Shown here: positions 10,057 through 20,600 of the stretch, piece by piece
How the letters are laid out: every line of letters starts with the position of its first letter
How positions within the stretch are numbered: the first letter of the stretch is position 1
DNA from: Flammeovirga pectinis
GTDB lineage: Bacteria; Bacteroidota; Bacteroidia; Cytophagales; Flammeovirgaceae
NCBI RefSeq assembly: GCF_003970675.1
Contig: NZ_CP034563.1
Location: 372,001-436,000, forward strand
Length of the DNA: 64,000 nucleotides
Direction of reading: 5' to 3'
The notes under the pieces: model-generated
Databases searched by the model: none
Told to the model about the DNA's origin: nothing
The model's input: the letters and a program-made list of their open reading frames with translations, nothing else
Translations under genes and position numbers: made by a program

Positions 10057-10620
10057 TTAATTCGCTTTTCCTTGTGCTGTGAAGAAATTCTTTTTCTTCT
10101 TTGGATAATCATTAAAATACTCTTTCATTAACAAATCATCCTGACAACTGACTGACATAGAATATAAACGTTCGGAAGAAGCTCCCTCAACATAATCTGT
10201 GAATCTAAATACATTGATAGTAAAATGGTATAACCTACCTCCTATCGTCTGAACACCAGAATATGTTATAAATGGTAACCCATTATAAATAGTAGGATCT
10301 TCATTAGTATTGGTTAACTCATATTTATTCAATTTAATTTTTAGGGCACGTTCTAAATCTGTCACCACTCTTAATATTGTTTCTTCTGAATACCAATTGT
10401 AATCGTTACCATTTAAATTAACTGATGCTGTAGAAATCCCCGCTAGTTGTTTGTCTTTTGTTACAAGCTTATTAAATGCAATTTTCTTACCGTAAAATTC
10501 TTGAATTATGGCAGCTTTTTTTGTTTTTTCGAGGTTCATTTTAATCCCGTAAAAATTCATTTGAGCTTGTGCAAAATTGACTGTAAAAAAGAGAGTAAGA
10601 AAGAAAAAGATACTTTTCAT
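10057..10620 (-). CDS. secreted hypothetical protein
   Basis: This 187-residue protein has a clear signal peptide (residues 1-19, ending NFAQAQ). The mature part mixes charged helices and strands. It has a single Cys late in the chain (SVSCQDD) and a lysine-rich tail (PKKKKNFF). I recognise no family. It stands alone between the hybrid two-component gene and the beta-helix gene on the same strand. It is separated from the beta-helix gene by a terminator (10701-10731), so it probably has its own promoter. The product would be periplasmic; the role is unknown. Confidence 0.65.
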   Translation of the reverse strand: MKSIFFFLTLFFTVNFAQAQMNFYGIKMNLEKTKKAAIIQEFYGKKIAFNKLVTKDKQLAGISTASVNLNGNDYNWYSEETILRVVTDLERALKIKLNKYELTNTNEDPTIYNGLPFITYSGVQTIGGRLYHFTINVFRFTDYVEGASSERLYSMSVSCQDDLLMKEYFNDYPKKKKNFFTAQGKAN

Positions 10621-10700
10621 ATTATTTTTTAAGTTGATTAGTTTAGTTTTTAGACATTTGATAATTGTAGGTAAACAAATTGTTTAGCATTATTATAACA

Positions 10701-10731
10701 AAAAAAAGCCCCCTCATATAACGAGGAAGCT
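10701..10731 (-). terminator. terminator of the beta-helix gene
   Basis: On the minus strand an interrupted stem (AGC-nn-CCTC against GAGG-nn-GCT) is followed by eight T. It lies 31 nt past the stop of the beta-helix gene. Confidence 0.7.
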
Positions 10732-10761
10732 AATTAAATTGGTTAGCTAAAAGTAAGTTAG

Positions 10762-13674
10762 TTAATACTTTATTATACGGGTTACATGATTTCCGATTTT
10801 TAAAATATAAACACCATCAACCAAACCCTCTAATGAGAAGGATTGATGTTTAACTTCTCGCTGTAATGTCTTACCAAGAAGAGTAATTAATTGAACTACT
10901 TCTTCATTCGGTACATTTTTTAAATAAATGAAATTAGTTGTCGGATTTGGATATACGACAATGTTTATGTCGTCTAGATCACTCACTACATTTGTAATGA
11001 TTTCTTCTTCAGACGCCACTTGATTTGCGCCAATATTCCAATTCCCTGTAATAGTTATTATGTTCCCAAAGTAATCTTCGGTTCCAGCATTATTTATAGC
11101 AATTCCCTTACCAATTAGAGGTGAATTTGCAGCAAGTATATAATCGTTATCAAAGACACTTCCTGGATTAATTAGTAATGGATTGATAATTAAATCGTTA
11201 TCTCCTGTTGGGAAACCAACTATAGCACCAAAATAATTATTATGATTAAAGTCATTTTGCTCTTCTTTGCTATTTGCAATGAATGTTCCTTCAGTTTGAA
11301 TAATATTATTCTTAAACATTACTTGTACACCTTCTCCTATTTGAAAACGTGACGTAATGTTTTCTTTTGTGTAGACTGTGTTATTGTACATAGAAATATT
11401 TTCTACAGAAGTAAGTTCATCCATCCATACAAAATACCCTTCATTATTAATAGACAGGTTATAACGGAAATTTAACGCTGATAATACACCTGATGCTTTT
11501 ACCACTCCACTTTTATTTTCTAGAAGGTAATTATACTGTAATGTTATATTTCTATTCTCATTTTTAAGTAAAAAAGCGTAGCCTTCTTTAGTACCTACAA
11601 TTTCAGATTTCTCAACAATAATGTTTGTTGCCCCATCAATTACTATAGCACCATCTACAGTTTCAATTGCAAGTAAACTACAGCTAGAAATTTTAATATT
11701 ATCAGAATTCATTATCTCTATACCATATTGTTCACTTACAGGAGATGTCTTATTTTTAAAAGACAAGTTACTTACTTGTATATTTGTTGCTCCATCTAAT
11801 TTTAATACAGATAAAAAATTGCTTACTTCTAATGTTGCACTTTCGGTTCCGTAGGTATCAATAATGATTGGGTTTTCTTCTGTTCCTTTTGCAGAAATAA
11901 TAAGTTGACCATCAAAAGTAGTTCCTCCTTTAAATAAAATAGAATCTCCTGCCAAAAGTGTGAGTGCATTTACTCTATCAACTGATTTAAAAGGAGTTGA
12001 AATTGATAAACCATCATTATTATCATTTCCATTATTATCATCTAAATAATATGTTTTACTTTCTGTTCTTTCTACCTCAACCAATTCTTGACCACCAATT
12101 GTTGGGTTAATATCTTTAGGTAAAAGTGATTGCCAATAATCATATACCCCGGCATTTTTTATAATTTCTCCAGCTGATTTTGCAGGAGAGAAATAGTCTA
12201 ATTTATAATCATCTGCTGCAGTACTACCTGGTATTTTTATAAGTGGATCTATAAAGGCATCGTTATCACCATAAGGCATAGCAATTACACTTTTAGCATC
12301 TTTATCTATAGGTGCAGTAGTTGGGTTACCATTAGCATCTTCTTTATAAAAGATATTATGATCAAAATCTACATCTACCTTTTCAAAGTTATTTTCGTAA
12401 CTGTAATTTCTATAAATCAAGTTGGCATTTTTATGAATATGTACAATGTTATTTTTAAACATATTTTCTGTGCCATATTGCAATAAAACATACGTTGTAA
12501 TTCCTTCTCCTACATAAATTGTATTGTTATAAACTTGGGTATTTACAGAACCTTCTGGGTCTAAATTATTCCCCATATAGCCCCCAATCCAAAAGATAAC
12601 ACCTAAATGATTACCTGTTCTCCATCCATCATTTACAGAGATGTTATAACGATAAATTGAATTTTTATTTCCTCCAAGAACTTCTACAAAGCCACCTTCA
12701 TTATCATAACTGTAGTTATATTGAATAGTGATATCTTCATTTCCAATATCTATATGTGCTCCACAAGAATCTTGTTTGCCTCTTGCTGATAAAAACTGAT
12801 TACGTTGGATGAGTACATTTTTGCATCTTAGTGGCCAAATTCCACTTCCTCTACCAATCATTCTCGGGTCTGAAGTATCTCCGGGATGATCAACAATATT
12901 ATCTTCAACAAGTAGGTTTTCCATGTGCATAGGTACAATCCCTGCCCCTCCAATATTATGAATATGGTTATTTCTAATTACAATATTTTTATTCATAGCA
13001 TACTCCGGAGCAACGGTACTCCATCTACCTCCAATTATACCTCTGTAACCAATGTCATAGATTTCGCAATTCTCTATAGTTACCCCATCGATATAAGTTT
13101 CTTTATTTCCATAGGTTGTTATCTTAAAACCGTAACCTTTATAAGCTGGGTCGTTTGCTTCGTCATCTGTTGGGTTGTTAGGATAGATATCATGCATTTT
13201 TAAATTTGAAAACTTAAAAAAATATTTGATTCCATCGGTACTATTACTTAGTGTTACTCCTACTCTTTCTGTTAAAGCATTGTCTTCTAAAGCAGTACCC
13301 TGATCATTTACGAGTTCTAAATCTTTTACTATATATCCTTGTACATTAGATAACGTGATTACGGAAGTATATCCTTCTCCATTTATTTTTGCATGAGCCT
13401 CCCCACCGTATTTACCAATAATGATTGGATTTTCTGAAGTACCAGACCCTTTAGGCTTTAATGTTCCGTAAATTTCAACACCTGCTTTAAAATAAACTGC
13501 ATCCCCCCCATTTAAGGTTAATGTATTTACTTTATTCATTGATTTCCAAGCAGAACTTTCTGATGTTCCATTATTCGTATCATTTCCATTAATTGCATCT
13601 ACATAGTAGTTTGATGCAAACCCCGGTAAAAAAGTCAAGAACCAGAGTAGAGCCACTGTAATTATTTTTTTCAT
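10762..13674 (-). CDS. T9SS-exported protein with two tandem right-handed beta-helix modules
   Basis: This 970-residue secreted protein has a signal peptide (1-20) and two related modules. Each opens with the same signature, YYVDAINGNDTNNG at about residue 23 and YYLDDNNGNDNNDG at about residue 542. Each continues with a strand carrying W/F-K-S-x-x-x-V-N and GDAVYFKAG / GDSILFKGG. Asn-rich coils typical of parallel beta-helices of polysaccharide lyases and some glycosidases follow. The last 75 residues (from about 895) look like a type A T9SS sorting domain (YPNPTTNFIYL … GVYILKIGN), so export to the surface is likely. No catalytic residues can be named safely. Activity on an algal polysaccharide is inferred only from its place beside susCD and agarolytic genes. 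Confidence 0.8.
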   Translation of the reverse strand: MKKIITVALLWFLTFLPGFASNYYVDAINGNDTNNGTSESSAWKSMNKVNTLTLNGGDAVYFKAGVEIYGTLKPKGSGTSENPIIIGKYGGEAHAKINGEGYTSVITLSNVQGYIVKDLELVNDQGTALEDNALTERVGVTLSNSTDGIKYFFKFSNLKMHDIYPNNPTDDEANDPAYKGYGFKITTYGNKETYIDGVTIENCEIYDIGYRGIIGGRWSTVAPEYAMNKNIVIRNNHIHNIGGAGIVPMHMENLLVEDNIVDHPGDTSDPRMIGRGSGIWPLRCKNVLIQRNQFLSARGKQDSCGAHIDIGNEDITIQYNYSYDNEGGFVEVLGGNKNSIYRYNISVNDGWRTGNHLGVIFWIGGYMGNNLDPEGSVNTQVYNNTIYVGEGITTYVLLQYGTENMFKNNIVHIHKNANLIYRNYSYENNFEKVDVDFDHNIFYKEDANGNPTTAPIDKDAKSVIAMPYGDNDAFIDPLIKIPGSTAADDYKLDYFSPAKSAGEIIKNAGVYDYWQSLLPKDINPTIGGQELVEVERTESKTYYLDDNNGNDNNDGLSISTPFKSVDRVNALTLLAGDSILFKGGTTFDGQLIISAKGTEENPIIIDTYGTESATLEVSNFLSVLKLDGATNIQVSNLSFKNKTSPVSEQYGIEIMNSDNIKISSCSLLAIETVDGAIVIDGATNIIVEKSEIVGTKEGYAFLLKNENRNITLQYNYLLENKSGVVKASGVLSALNFRYNLSINNEGYFVWMDELTSVENISMYNNTVYTKENITSRFQIGEGVQVMFKNNIIQTEGTFIANSKEEQNDFNHNNYFGAIVGFPTGDNDLIINPLLINPGSVFDNDYILAANSPLIGKGIAINNAGTEDYFGNIITITGNWNIGANQVASEEEIITNVVSDLDDINIVVYPNPTTNFIYLKNVPNEEVVQLITLLGKTLQREVKHQSFSLEGLVDGVYILKIGNHVTRIIKY

Positions 13675-13814
13675 AGTGTTAGTGTAGTTGTATTATGTAG
13701 TTTTTTTTAAAATAACTGTACAGAATATGGTTAATCACATATTTGCAAACTAGTTAATAATGGTAGTTATTATCAGTATTCGTTAGACCTTATTCAATCT
13801 TTAATTGACATTAC

Positions 13815-13853
13815 AAAAAAAACAGATCACCACAATAATTGCGATGATCTGTT
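13815..13853 (-). terminator. terminator of the SusC-SusD-SGBP operon
   Basis: Arms AACAGATCA (13821-13829) and TGATCTGTT (13845-13853) form a stem, followed on the minus strand by a run of T. It lies about 30 nt after the surface glycan-binding gene and closes the susCD operon. Confidence 0.75.
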
Positions 13854-13882
13854 TCTATAATAAATACTTTTATGTCTAAATC

Positions 13883-15856
13883 CTATTCAAAAATAGCATC
13901 ATAAACCTCAATAGTTGAATATTTTAAATCTACAATTGCAAAAGTATTTCCCCATGTTGTTTCAATAACTTCTACAAAAATACCAAAGAATAATGAACCT
14001 GTTTCTCCTTCAGTAATTTCTCTAGAGTAAGAAATTTCGTCTAGTTCTTCTGTTGGTAACACATATTCATTAGATGACATATTTGTAGCACCATATCCTG
14101 TTGTCCATGTTCCATTATTTTCTTCTTCTAGAGTAGTCCACTCACTAGCCACAAAACTTGAAGTAGTATAAGCATCCGAAACTCTAAATGATCTATTAAA
14201 TTTAGAACCAGCACCCCATCCATGTGAATTATTTAAACCGTCTTTGTATTTTACCTCTAAAGATTTAATTTCTCCATGTGCTCCAGCTAAAGGCACTTCT
14301 AAAACAACTCCATAAATTCCTGTTGAGAATGTAGCTCCTGCACCTTGTACTGATTTAATCCAAGGGATAGAAGTTGGATGATCTGCATGAGCTCCAATAA
14401 CTGTTGGTGCTGCCCATGTTGGTATTAGCATATCGTCAAATACTCTTCCTACCATTCCATTAAATGGAGGATCAATATCAACTATTTCTTGGTAACCACC
14501 TGTAATTGTTTCTGTTACAAATTCTTTTGTTACTACTTTAATAGTATAAGCATCTGCATATGGAAGAGGGTCGTTACCTGGAGAGTTGGCTACTACAGTA
14601 ACAGCATACTCACCGTCAGTATAATTTTGATCTGCAGCCAATGCAATAGCACCAGTTGTTGTATTAATTGTTAGACCTTCTAAATCTGATATGATAGAGT
14701 AAGTCTGAGCTTCATTGCCTAATTGCTCTAAATTAACTTGTAAACCTGTAAAAGCAGTCCAAGGAGATACTTCAACAGAAGTAGTCGGTACACCATCTTT
14801 TGCAAAAGTCATAGCAGGCTTTTCTGCAATTGTAATCTCTAAAGTAGTATTTGGTACTACACCAATATTTGTAACTAAAGCTACTTCTAAAGAATAAGAA
14901 GTTTCTGCTGCAACTAAATTTGGTCTAAAAATCTCACCCGTTAATGAGTCTATTGTAAAACCTACATACTCTTCTGTGAATGAATATCTGAATGATGAAG
15001 CTTCTGCAGCGTCTAACTCAGAACCAGATAAACTTGGAGTACCAATAGAACCAGTTTCTAAGAACCCTACATTTTTAGATGTATAAGTCATAGCAATATC
15101 CAAAGGATTTACCGTTGTAATTAAAGTACTATCAAAATATTTATCTCCATAGGTTGTATTCACTTTTACACCAAATTGATAAGTACCAGGTGCAATTAAT
15201 ACAGATTCTTTAGAAAGTTCTCCTGTTAAAGAATCTATAGAAAAACCTTCTACTGGATCATTAATTAAGGCATAAGATAAGATTTCTAAATCCGAAGTTT
15301 CTAGGTCTGTAACAATTGCTTTTACAGTCTCATAAACACCTGTAAAAGACGTATTTACTGCATTTGTATACGATGGCTGTTCTAATTCTAAACCTAAGTT
15401 TACAAGATGAATTGTTGATGCAGAATCGTGTACAACTGTACCACCTCTGTAATCTGTATATACAGAAACTACGTAATCACCATATGGTAAGTCTGTAACA
15501 CTAAAGTTTGGTGTATCTCTAATAATTACTTCTCCAGTTTTAGCATCGGTAGTAAATAAGAATTGTACCATTGCACTATCTACAATTGAAGTTGTAGCAT
15601 AGTCCACTTCCTCACCACCAATAAACACTCTTACTGGGTATTCAATTCCGTAAGCTACATTTGTTGTACCACCAGATATAGATGGTTTTTCTGTTATAAT
15701 TGTATCAGAATAACTTGTAATTAATTCTTGATAAGAAACTTCTTGAGGAGGATTAGCAATATCCGATTCAACTCCTTCTATTATCTCTTGCTCTTTAGTA
15801 CAGCTAGTAAAAGCTAAGATGAAAGCTAAGAAACTATATATATAAATATTTTTCAT
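13883..15856 (-). CDS. putative surface glycan-binding lipoprotein (third gene of the susCD operon)
   Basis: This 657-residue lipoprotein has the signal peptide lipobox FTSC (Cys19). The middle (about 55-430) is built of four to five Ig/cadherin-like repeats marked by the recurring motif F-x-I-D-S-L-T-G-E (FSIDSLTGEL, FTIDSLTGEI, LTINTTTGAI). A C-terminal domain of about 210 residues rich in Trp and Gly (SIPWIKSVQGAG, SHGWGAGSKF) could form the sugar-binding face. It directly follows susD in the operon, the usual place of SusE/SusF-like or SGBP proteins. These sit on the outer membrane and hold glycan for the SusCD transporter. The function is inferred from position and architecture; no strict family was recognised. 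Confidence 0.75.
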   Translation of the reverse strand: MKNIYIYSFLAFILAFTSCTKEQEIIEGVESDIANPPQEVSYQELITSYSDTIITEKPSISGGTTNVAYGIEYPVRVFIGGEEVDYATTSIVDSAMVQFLFTTDAKTGEVIIRDTPNFSVTDLPYGDYVVSVYTDYRGGTVVHDSASTIHLVNLGLELEQPSYTNAVNTSFTGVYETVKAIVTDLETSDLEILSYALINDPVEGFSIDSLTGELSKESVLIAPGTYQFGVKVNTTYGDKYFDSTLITTVNPLDIAMTYTSKNVGFLETGSIGTPSLSGSELDAAEASSFRYSFTEEYVGFTIDSLTGEIFRPNLVAAETSYSLEVALVTNIGVVPNTTLEITIAEKPAMTFAKDGVPTTSVEVSPWTAFTGLQVNLEQLGNEAQTYSIISDLEGLTINTTTGAIALAADQNYTDGEYAVTVVANSPGNDPLPYADAYTIKVVTKEFVTETITGGYQEIVDIDPPFNGMVGRVFDDMLIPTWAAPTVIGAHADHPTSIPWIKSVQGAGATFSTGIYGVVLEVPLAGAHGEIKSLEVKYKDGLNNSHGWGAGSKFNRSFRVSDAYTTSSFVASEWTTLEEENNGTWTTGYGATNMSSNEYVLPTEELDEISYSREITEGETGSLFFGIFVEVIETTWGNTFAIVDLKYSTIEVYDAIFE

Positions 15857-15884
15857 GATCTGAAATACTTAATGTTTTTATGAT

Positions 15885-15914
15885 CACTCAGGTAAATAGT
15901 AGTTTACCTGAGTG
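15885..15914. repeat. perfect intercistronic hairpin between susD and the glycan-binding gene
   Basis: Two perfect 12-bp arms (CACTCAGGTAAA at 15885-15896 and its complement at 15903-15914) enclose a 6-nt loop. No T run follows on the minus strand. It is therefore more like an mRNA-stabilising or attenuating stem than a full terminator. It could set a different level for SusCD and the downstream lipoprotein. Confidence 0.6.
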
Positions 15915-15927
15915 AATGTAGTTTTTA

Positions 15928-17589
15928 TTAGTAACCAGGGTTTTGCTCTGATAACGCTTGATTATTCGCAATCTCTGATAAAGGAATTGGAAATAACATT
16001 CCTTTATTTGTTGTATTTAATTTAACATCAATAGCTTCATTAAAGTAGATAAAGTTATTATGAGGTTCTATCACATGAGAAGTAAAATAAGCAAAGCCTC
16101 TTCTTCTTACTTCATACCAATCTTCTCCTTCGCCAACTAATTCAAAAATTCTTTCTTGAAAAATTGTCTCTCTCATCTCATCTTGAGATTGACCTGGTTG
16201 TAATATTGGATCAATACCATTTCCAGATTGAACATCACCATTTACATTTAAATACGTAGATGTTCTAGCTCTTTCTAATATTTTTGCTAGATACGTTTCT
16301 GCTTTAGAAGTATTTCCTAATTCATTTTCAATTTCAGCAAGCATTAATAATAAATCTGCATATCTAAAGATGATAAACCCTTTAGGTGAATCTAAAGTAG
16401 TCTGTTCTCTATCTTTTATCATATGCTTTGTTAATACAGCATAGCCTAATCCCATTTGGTTTGTTTTAAGGTTTAATCTACCTGCATCATTTATTTTAAA
16501 ATTAGTGCCCCAAGGAGCAATAATAATTTCACCTGTACTTTGATTTCTAGAATACCCATTATAATCTCCTAAGAAATTTCCTTTAAATCTTGGGTCATTT
16601 TCATGTGTGTTTTGATGACTAGCGTAAACCTCTGGGTTAACAACTATTCTACCATAATTATTTAAACCTTTTGTCCAGTTGTTTGGTGTAAATAATGCAG
16701 TGTAAGAAACCTGAGCTACTTCGCTATTAAAGTTCACTTCAAAAATACTTTCTTCTGTATGGTTACCATCTGCTCCAGCAAATAATGTTCTGTAATCAGA
16801 AGTTAGCATATATTGACCTTCTACTTTAGATGCATGTGCTAAAGCACTTTGCCAATATGTAAGTTCAGTACCAGAAGTTGTATCTGTTTCGTATTGAACA
16901 CCAGAGATTAATACATCTTCTTCACCACTGTCTTCTGCAGAAGCTAACCACATATACACTTTACCTAAAAGCATTTCGGCAGCATATTTTTTAGGATATC
17001 CAGGTGCTAAACCACCTTCAGATAAATACTCTGCAGCTAACGTTAAATCAGCTATAATTTGTGTATAAATTTCACCTTTTGTAGACTTACCAACATATAA
17101 AGTCTCCAAATTAGTTGGTGTAGTAATTAATGGAACTTCACCCCAGCTTCTTACCAAATGGAAATAAGAAAAAGCACGTAAGAATAATGCATTCCCAACT
17201 ACATCTATATTATACGCAGTAGATGTTTCTTTTACTTCTATATCTACTAATAATTGATTTGCTCTATAAACCAATGTATAATAATTACCCCAAGAAAAAT
17301 CATTTTGATTCCAAGTTGGGTCTATATTTAAAGAACCAACTGTAGCTTGTAAAGATGCTTGTCTTGAATTTAAGATACCTGAATGTATTTGTCTTGTTTC
17401 ATGAAATCCTTGCTTATAACCAGGGAACTCAATAAGCATAGCATACAAACCATCTAATACTGCTTTTTGTCCTTGATCTCCTGCATAGATTAACTCTTTA
17501 TCTGCAAAAGGTGGCTCTTCCTTAATAGTACACGATGATAAAATTAAGAGAGGTAATAGTATATATTTTAAGATATTATTCTTTTTCAT
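15928..17589 (-). CDS. susD: SusD/RagB-family outer-membrane lipoprotein
   Basis: This is a 553-residue SusD-like protein. I place the start at the ATG at 17587-17589, giving MKKNNILKYILLP and a lipobox LILSSC; an upstream TTG at 17607 would add six residues and is less likely. The chain shows the SusD pattern: N-terminal TPR-like helices with the motif A-x-F-L-R-A-F-S-Y-F-H-L-V-R (near 125-140) and a central variable region. The conserved C-terminal segment contains FRYADLLLMLAEIENELG and RIFELVGEGEDWYEVRRRG. SusD proteins lie on the outer face of SusC as a lid and hand glycan to the channel. The gene starts 18 nt after the susC stop, so the two are cotranscribed. Confidence 0.95.
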   Translation of the reverse strand: MKKNNILKYILLPLLILSSCTIKEEPPFADKELIYAGDQGQKAVLDGLYAMLIEFPGYKQGFHETRQIHSGILNSRQASLQATVGSLNIDPTWNQNDFSWGNYYTLVYRANQLLVDIEVKETSTAYNIDVVGNALFLRAFSYFHLVRSWGEVPLITTPTNLETLYVGKSTKGEIYTQIIADLTLAAEYLSEGGLAPGYPKKYAAEMLLGKVYMWLASAEDSGEEDVLISGVQYETDTTSGTELTYWQSALAHASKVEGQYMLTSDYRTLFAGADGNHTEESIFEVNFNSEVAQVSYTALFTPNNWTKGLNNYGRIVVNPEVYASHQNTHENDPRFKGNFLGDYNGYSRNQSTGEIIIAPWGTNFKINDAGRLNLKTNQMGLGYAVLTKHMIKDREQTTLDSPKGFIIFRYADLLLMLAEIENELGNTSKAETYLAKILERARTSTYLNVNGDVQSGNGIDPILQPGQSQDEMRETIFQERIFELVGEGEDWYEVRRRGFAYFTSHVIEPHNNFIYFNEAIDVKLNTTNKGMLFPIPLSEIANNQALSEQNPGY

Positions 17590-17607
17590 GTCAGTTGTGT
17601 TTATCAA

Positions 17608-20600
17608 TTAGAACGATAAGTTAAAACCAAAGATGAATGTTCTTGGGTTAGGCATTGTCTGCCAGTCAACACCTAAGATTGTACCATCGTATAGGTAAGA
17701 AGTTATTTCTGGATCGTAACCAGTGTAGTTTGTGATTGTAAATAAGTTTCTTCCTGTAACATATACATTAAGACCTTTAATTTTACTCATACCAAGTTTA
17801 TTTGTTGGTACATCATAAGCTAACGTTACAGTAGATAATCTTAAATAACTTCCATCTTCTAATAACCTATCTGAGATTATGTTATTGTACCCTTCAGTAT
17901 ATCCATATCCCACTCTAGGGTTAGTACCGTTTGGATTACTCTCTGACCAATTGTTTGTATATGTATCATGACGTACACTATTATTACCCCACATTGGATC
18001 TGGATAACCATAGAATGCTAAACCAGAATTCATGATTTGATTACCATACACACCTGTAAATAATACTGATAATGATATTCCTTTATATGAAGCATTGATG
18101 TTCATACCATAGTTAAACATTGGGTTTGGATTACCCATTGTTGTTCTATCATCTGCATTAATTACACCATCACCGTTAAGGTCAACATATCTGATATCTC
18201 CAGCTACAGAAGATTTACCATTTACTAACGGGCTGTCTTGTGCCTCTTGTGCTGAAGAATAAATTCCATCTGACTTATAACCATAGAATAAGCCTAATTG
18301 CTCGCCTACAATAAATAAGTTAGCAGGTGATTTTAAAGTAAATCCTGTTGAGATATTACCCCCTTGGATCATCTCTTTTGTCACCTCTTTACCATCTTGA
18401 TAGAAAGTAGAATTTGGCACTCCTAAATCTGTAATAATTGTTCTGTTAAATGAGATGTTACCACCTACCTGAATCTTTAAATCGTTCTTATCATAAGCAA
18501 CAACGTTTAACGCATATTCCATACCCTTACTTTCCAAAGAACCTCTATTTGTTAAGTAAGATCCAAAGCCAGTTGAGTTTGGAATTTGAACTTGCTGTAA
18601 TAAATCATCCGTTTGCTTGTAATAAAAATCAGTCACCAATGTCACTTTATCGTCGAAGAAGCCTAAATCAATACCAACGTTTGTTTGAGCCGTCGATTCC
18701 CAAGTTAAGTTAGGGTTTTCAAAGTTCATTGGGTTAGCAGTCATTACTGTATTTCCACCAGCATCAACATATCTGCCAGTAGTGTAGTTTTGCCAAGATC
18801 TATATGGCTGTACAGATTGGTTACCTGTTTCCCCCCATCCTGCACGTAATTTTAAATTAGATACTGTATTTAATCCTTTCATCCAAGGTTCGTCAGAAAC
18901 ATACCATGCAGTTGATAAGGATGGAAAGTACCCCCATTGGTTATCTTCTCTAAATTTAGAAGAACCATCTGCTCTAATTGATGCAGTAATGATATATCTG
19001 TTCTTAAAAGTATAGTTAGCTCTTGCCAAACCAGATAATACAGTATACTCCGTAATATTTTTAGAATAAGGCATTATTACTGTTTTACCCAACTGAGGGA
19101 ATTCAGTTCTATACGATTGATTTGCAAAATCTGCCACTCCATATACTTGATCAGTTTGATTCACACCATCATAAGTAACACCTACAGTTGTATTAATTCT
19201 ATGTTTCTTTTTAAATGTTCTGTTATACATCAAAAGGTTATCCATAGTAAACGATCTTCTGCTTTGCTCAGATTGATTGTATGTTCCATTAGAACGGTCA
19301 CCTCTTGAAGTTCCTGTTCCGTACCAAACTTCTCTATTTTTCATTCTAATATCAGCACCAGCTCTAAAAGTATAACTTAAATACTTATTGAACTTGTACT
19401 TCATGTTTAACGATAATTGAGATCTTAATTCTTCCGTCAAATCATCGTTTCCTAACATACGTTTTAATGGAGTATTGTTCGTATCTGCATTGTCAGTCGT
19501 TTCATCACTAAATTGACCTCCCACTAAAGGTTTTGAAAAAATTGCTTGCGTAACAATCGAAGCATTACCGCCTGCAGCTAATCCTGACTGAGATTGAGAT
19601 CCATTATTGTAAAATAAGTTTGATTTAATATTGAAGTTAAACTTATCAGTTACATTTCTATTATAATTAATTCTGAAATCACCTCCTGTAGATTTAGCAA
19701 CTGATTGTAAACCTTGGTTATCTCTATAGTTTGCAGCAATATAGTAGTTAGATTTTTTAGACCCTCCACTTAAAGTTGCTCCTGCATTATAACTTACAGC
19801 TTGCTTATATATTTCTTCTTGCCAATTAATTGACTCAAACTTATCACCGGTAGTAAAATCGGTCACTTCTTTAGTGTTAGGGTCAATGTTATAAACTGGT
19901 CGTAAGCCTTGGTTGAATTTCACTTCGTTAATAAATGATGCATATTCATGACCATTTAAAACAGGGATTTCATTTTGAAAATTAGAAATTGATGTATTTG
20001 CATATACCGTAACTTTCTCATTTCCTTTTTCTCCTTTCTTGGTTGTAATTAAAACTACACCATTTGCACCACGAGAACCGTAGATTGCTGTAGCAGAAGC
20101 ATCTTTTAAGACTTCCATAGACTCAATATCTCTTGGGTTAATACCAGCTAGACCATTTTGAGCACCCATTGCATATCCGCCTCCGCCTTCAAAAGGACTA
20201 CTCATCCCTTCACCAGCAGTAGAAATTATTATACCATCAACAACGTACAAAGGTTCGTTATTTCCTCTTAAAGAGTTAGTACCACGTATTTTTACAGAGG
20301 TTGCACCACCTGCACTACCATCATTTCCAATAACTTGAATACCAGATGAACGTCCTTGAAGTAGCCCATCCACAGTGTTATACTGTGCTTTTACATCAGT
20401 AGATTCTTCAATTTGAGTAAGTGCACCTGTTAAGTCACGCTTTCTCATTTCTCCATATCCAGTAACAACAACTTCATCCAGTTGTTCCACATTTTCTTTC
20501 ATTTTTACTAAAATGCTAGTTTGTGAACCCACTGTAATGTCTTGAGGTAACATTCCAATAAAACTAATGTGGAGAACATCTCCTTTTTTAGCTTCAATCT

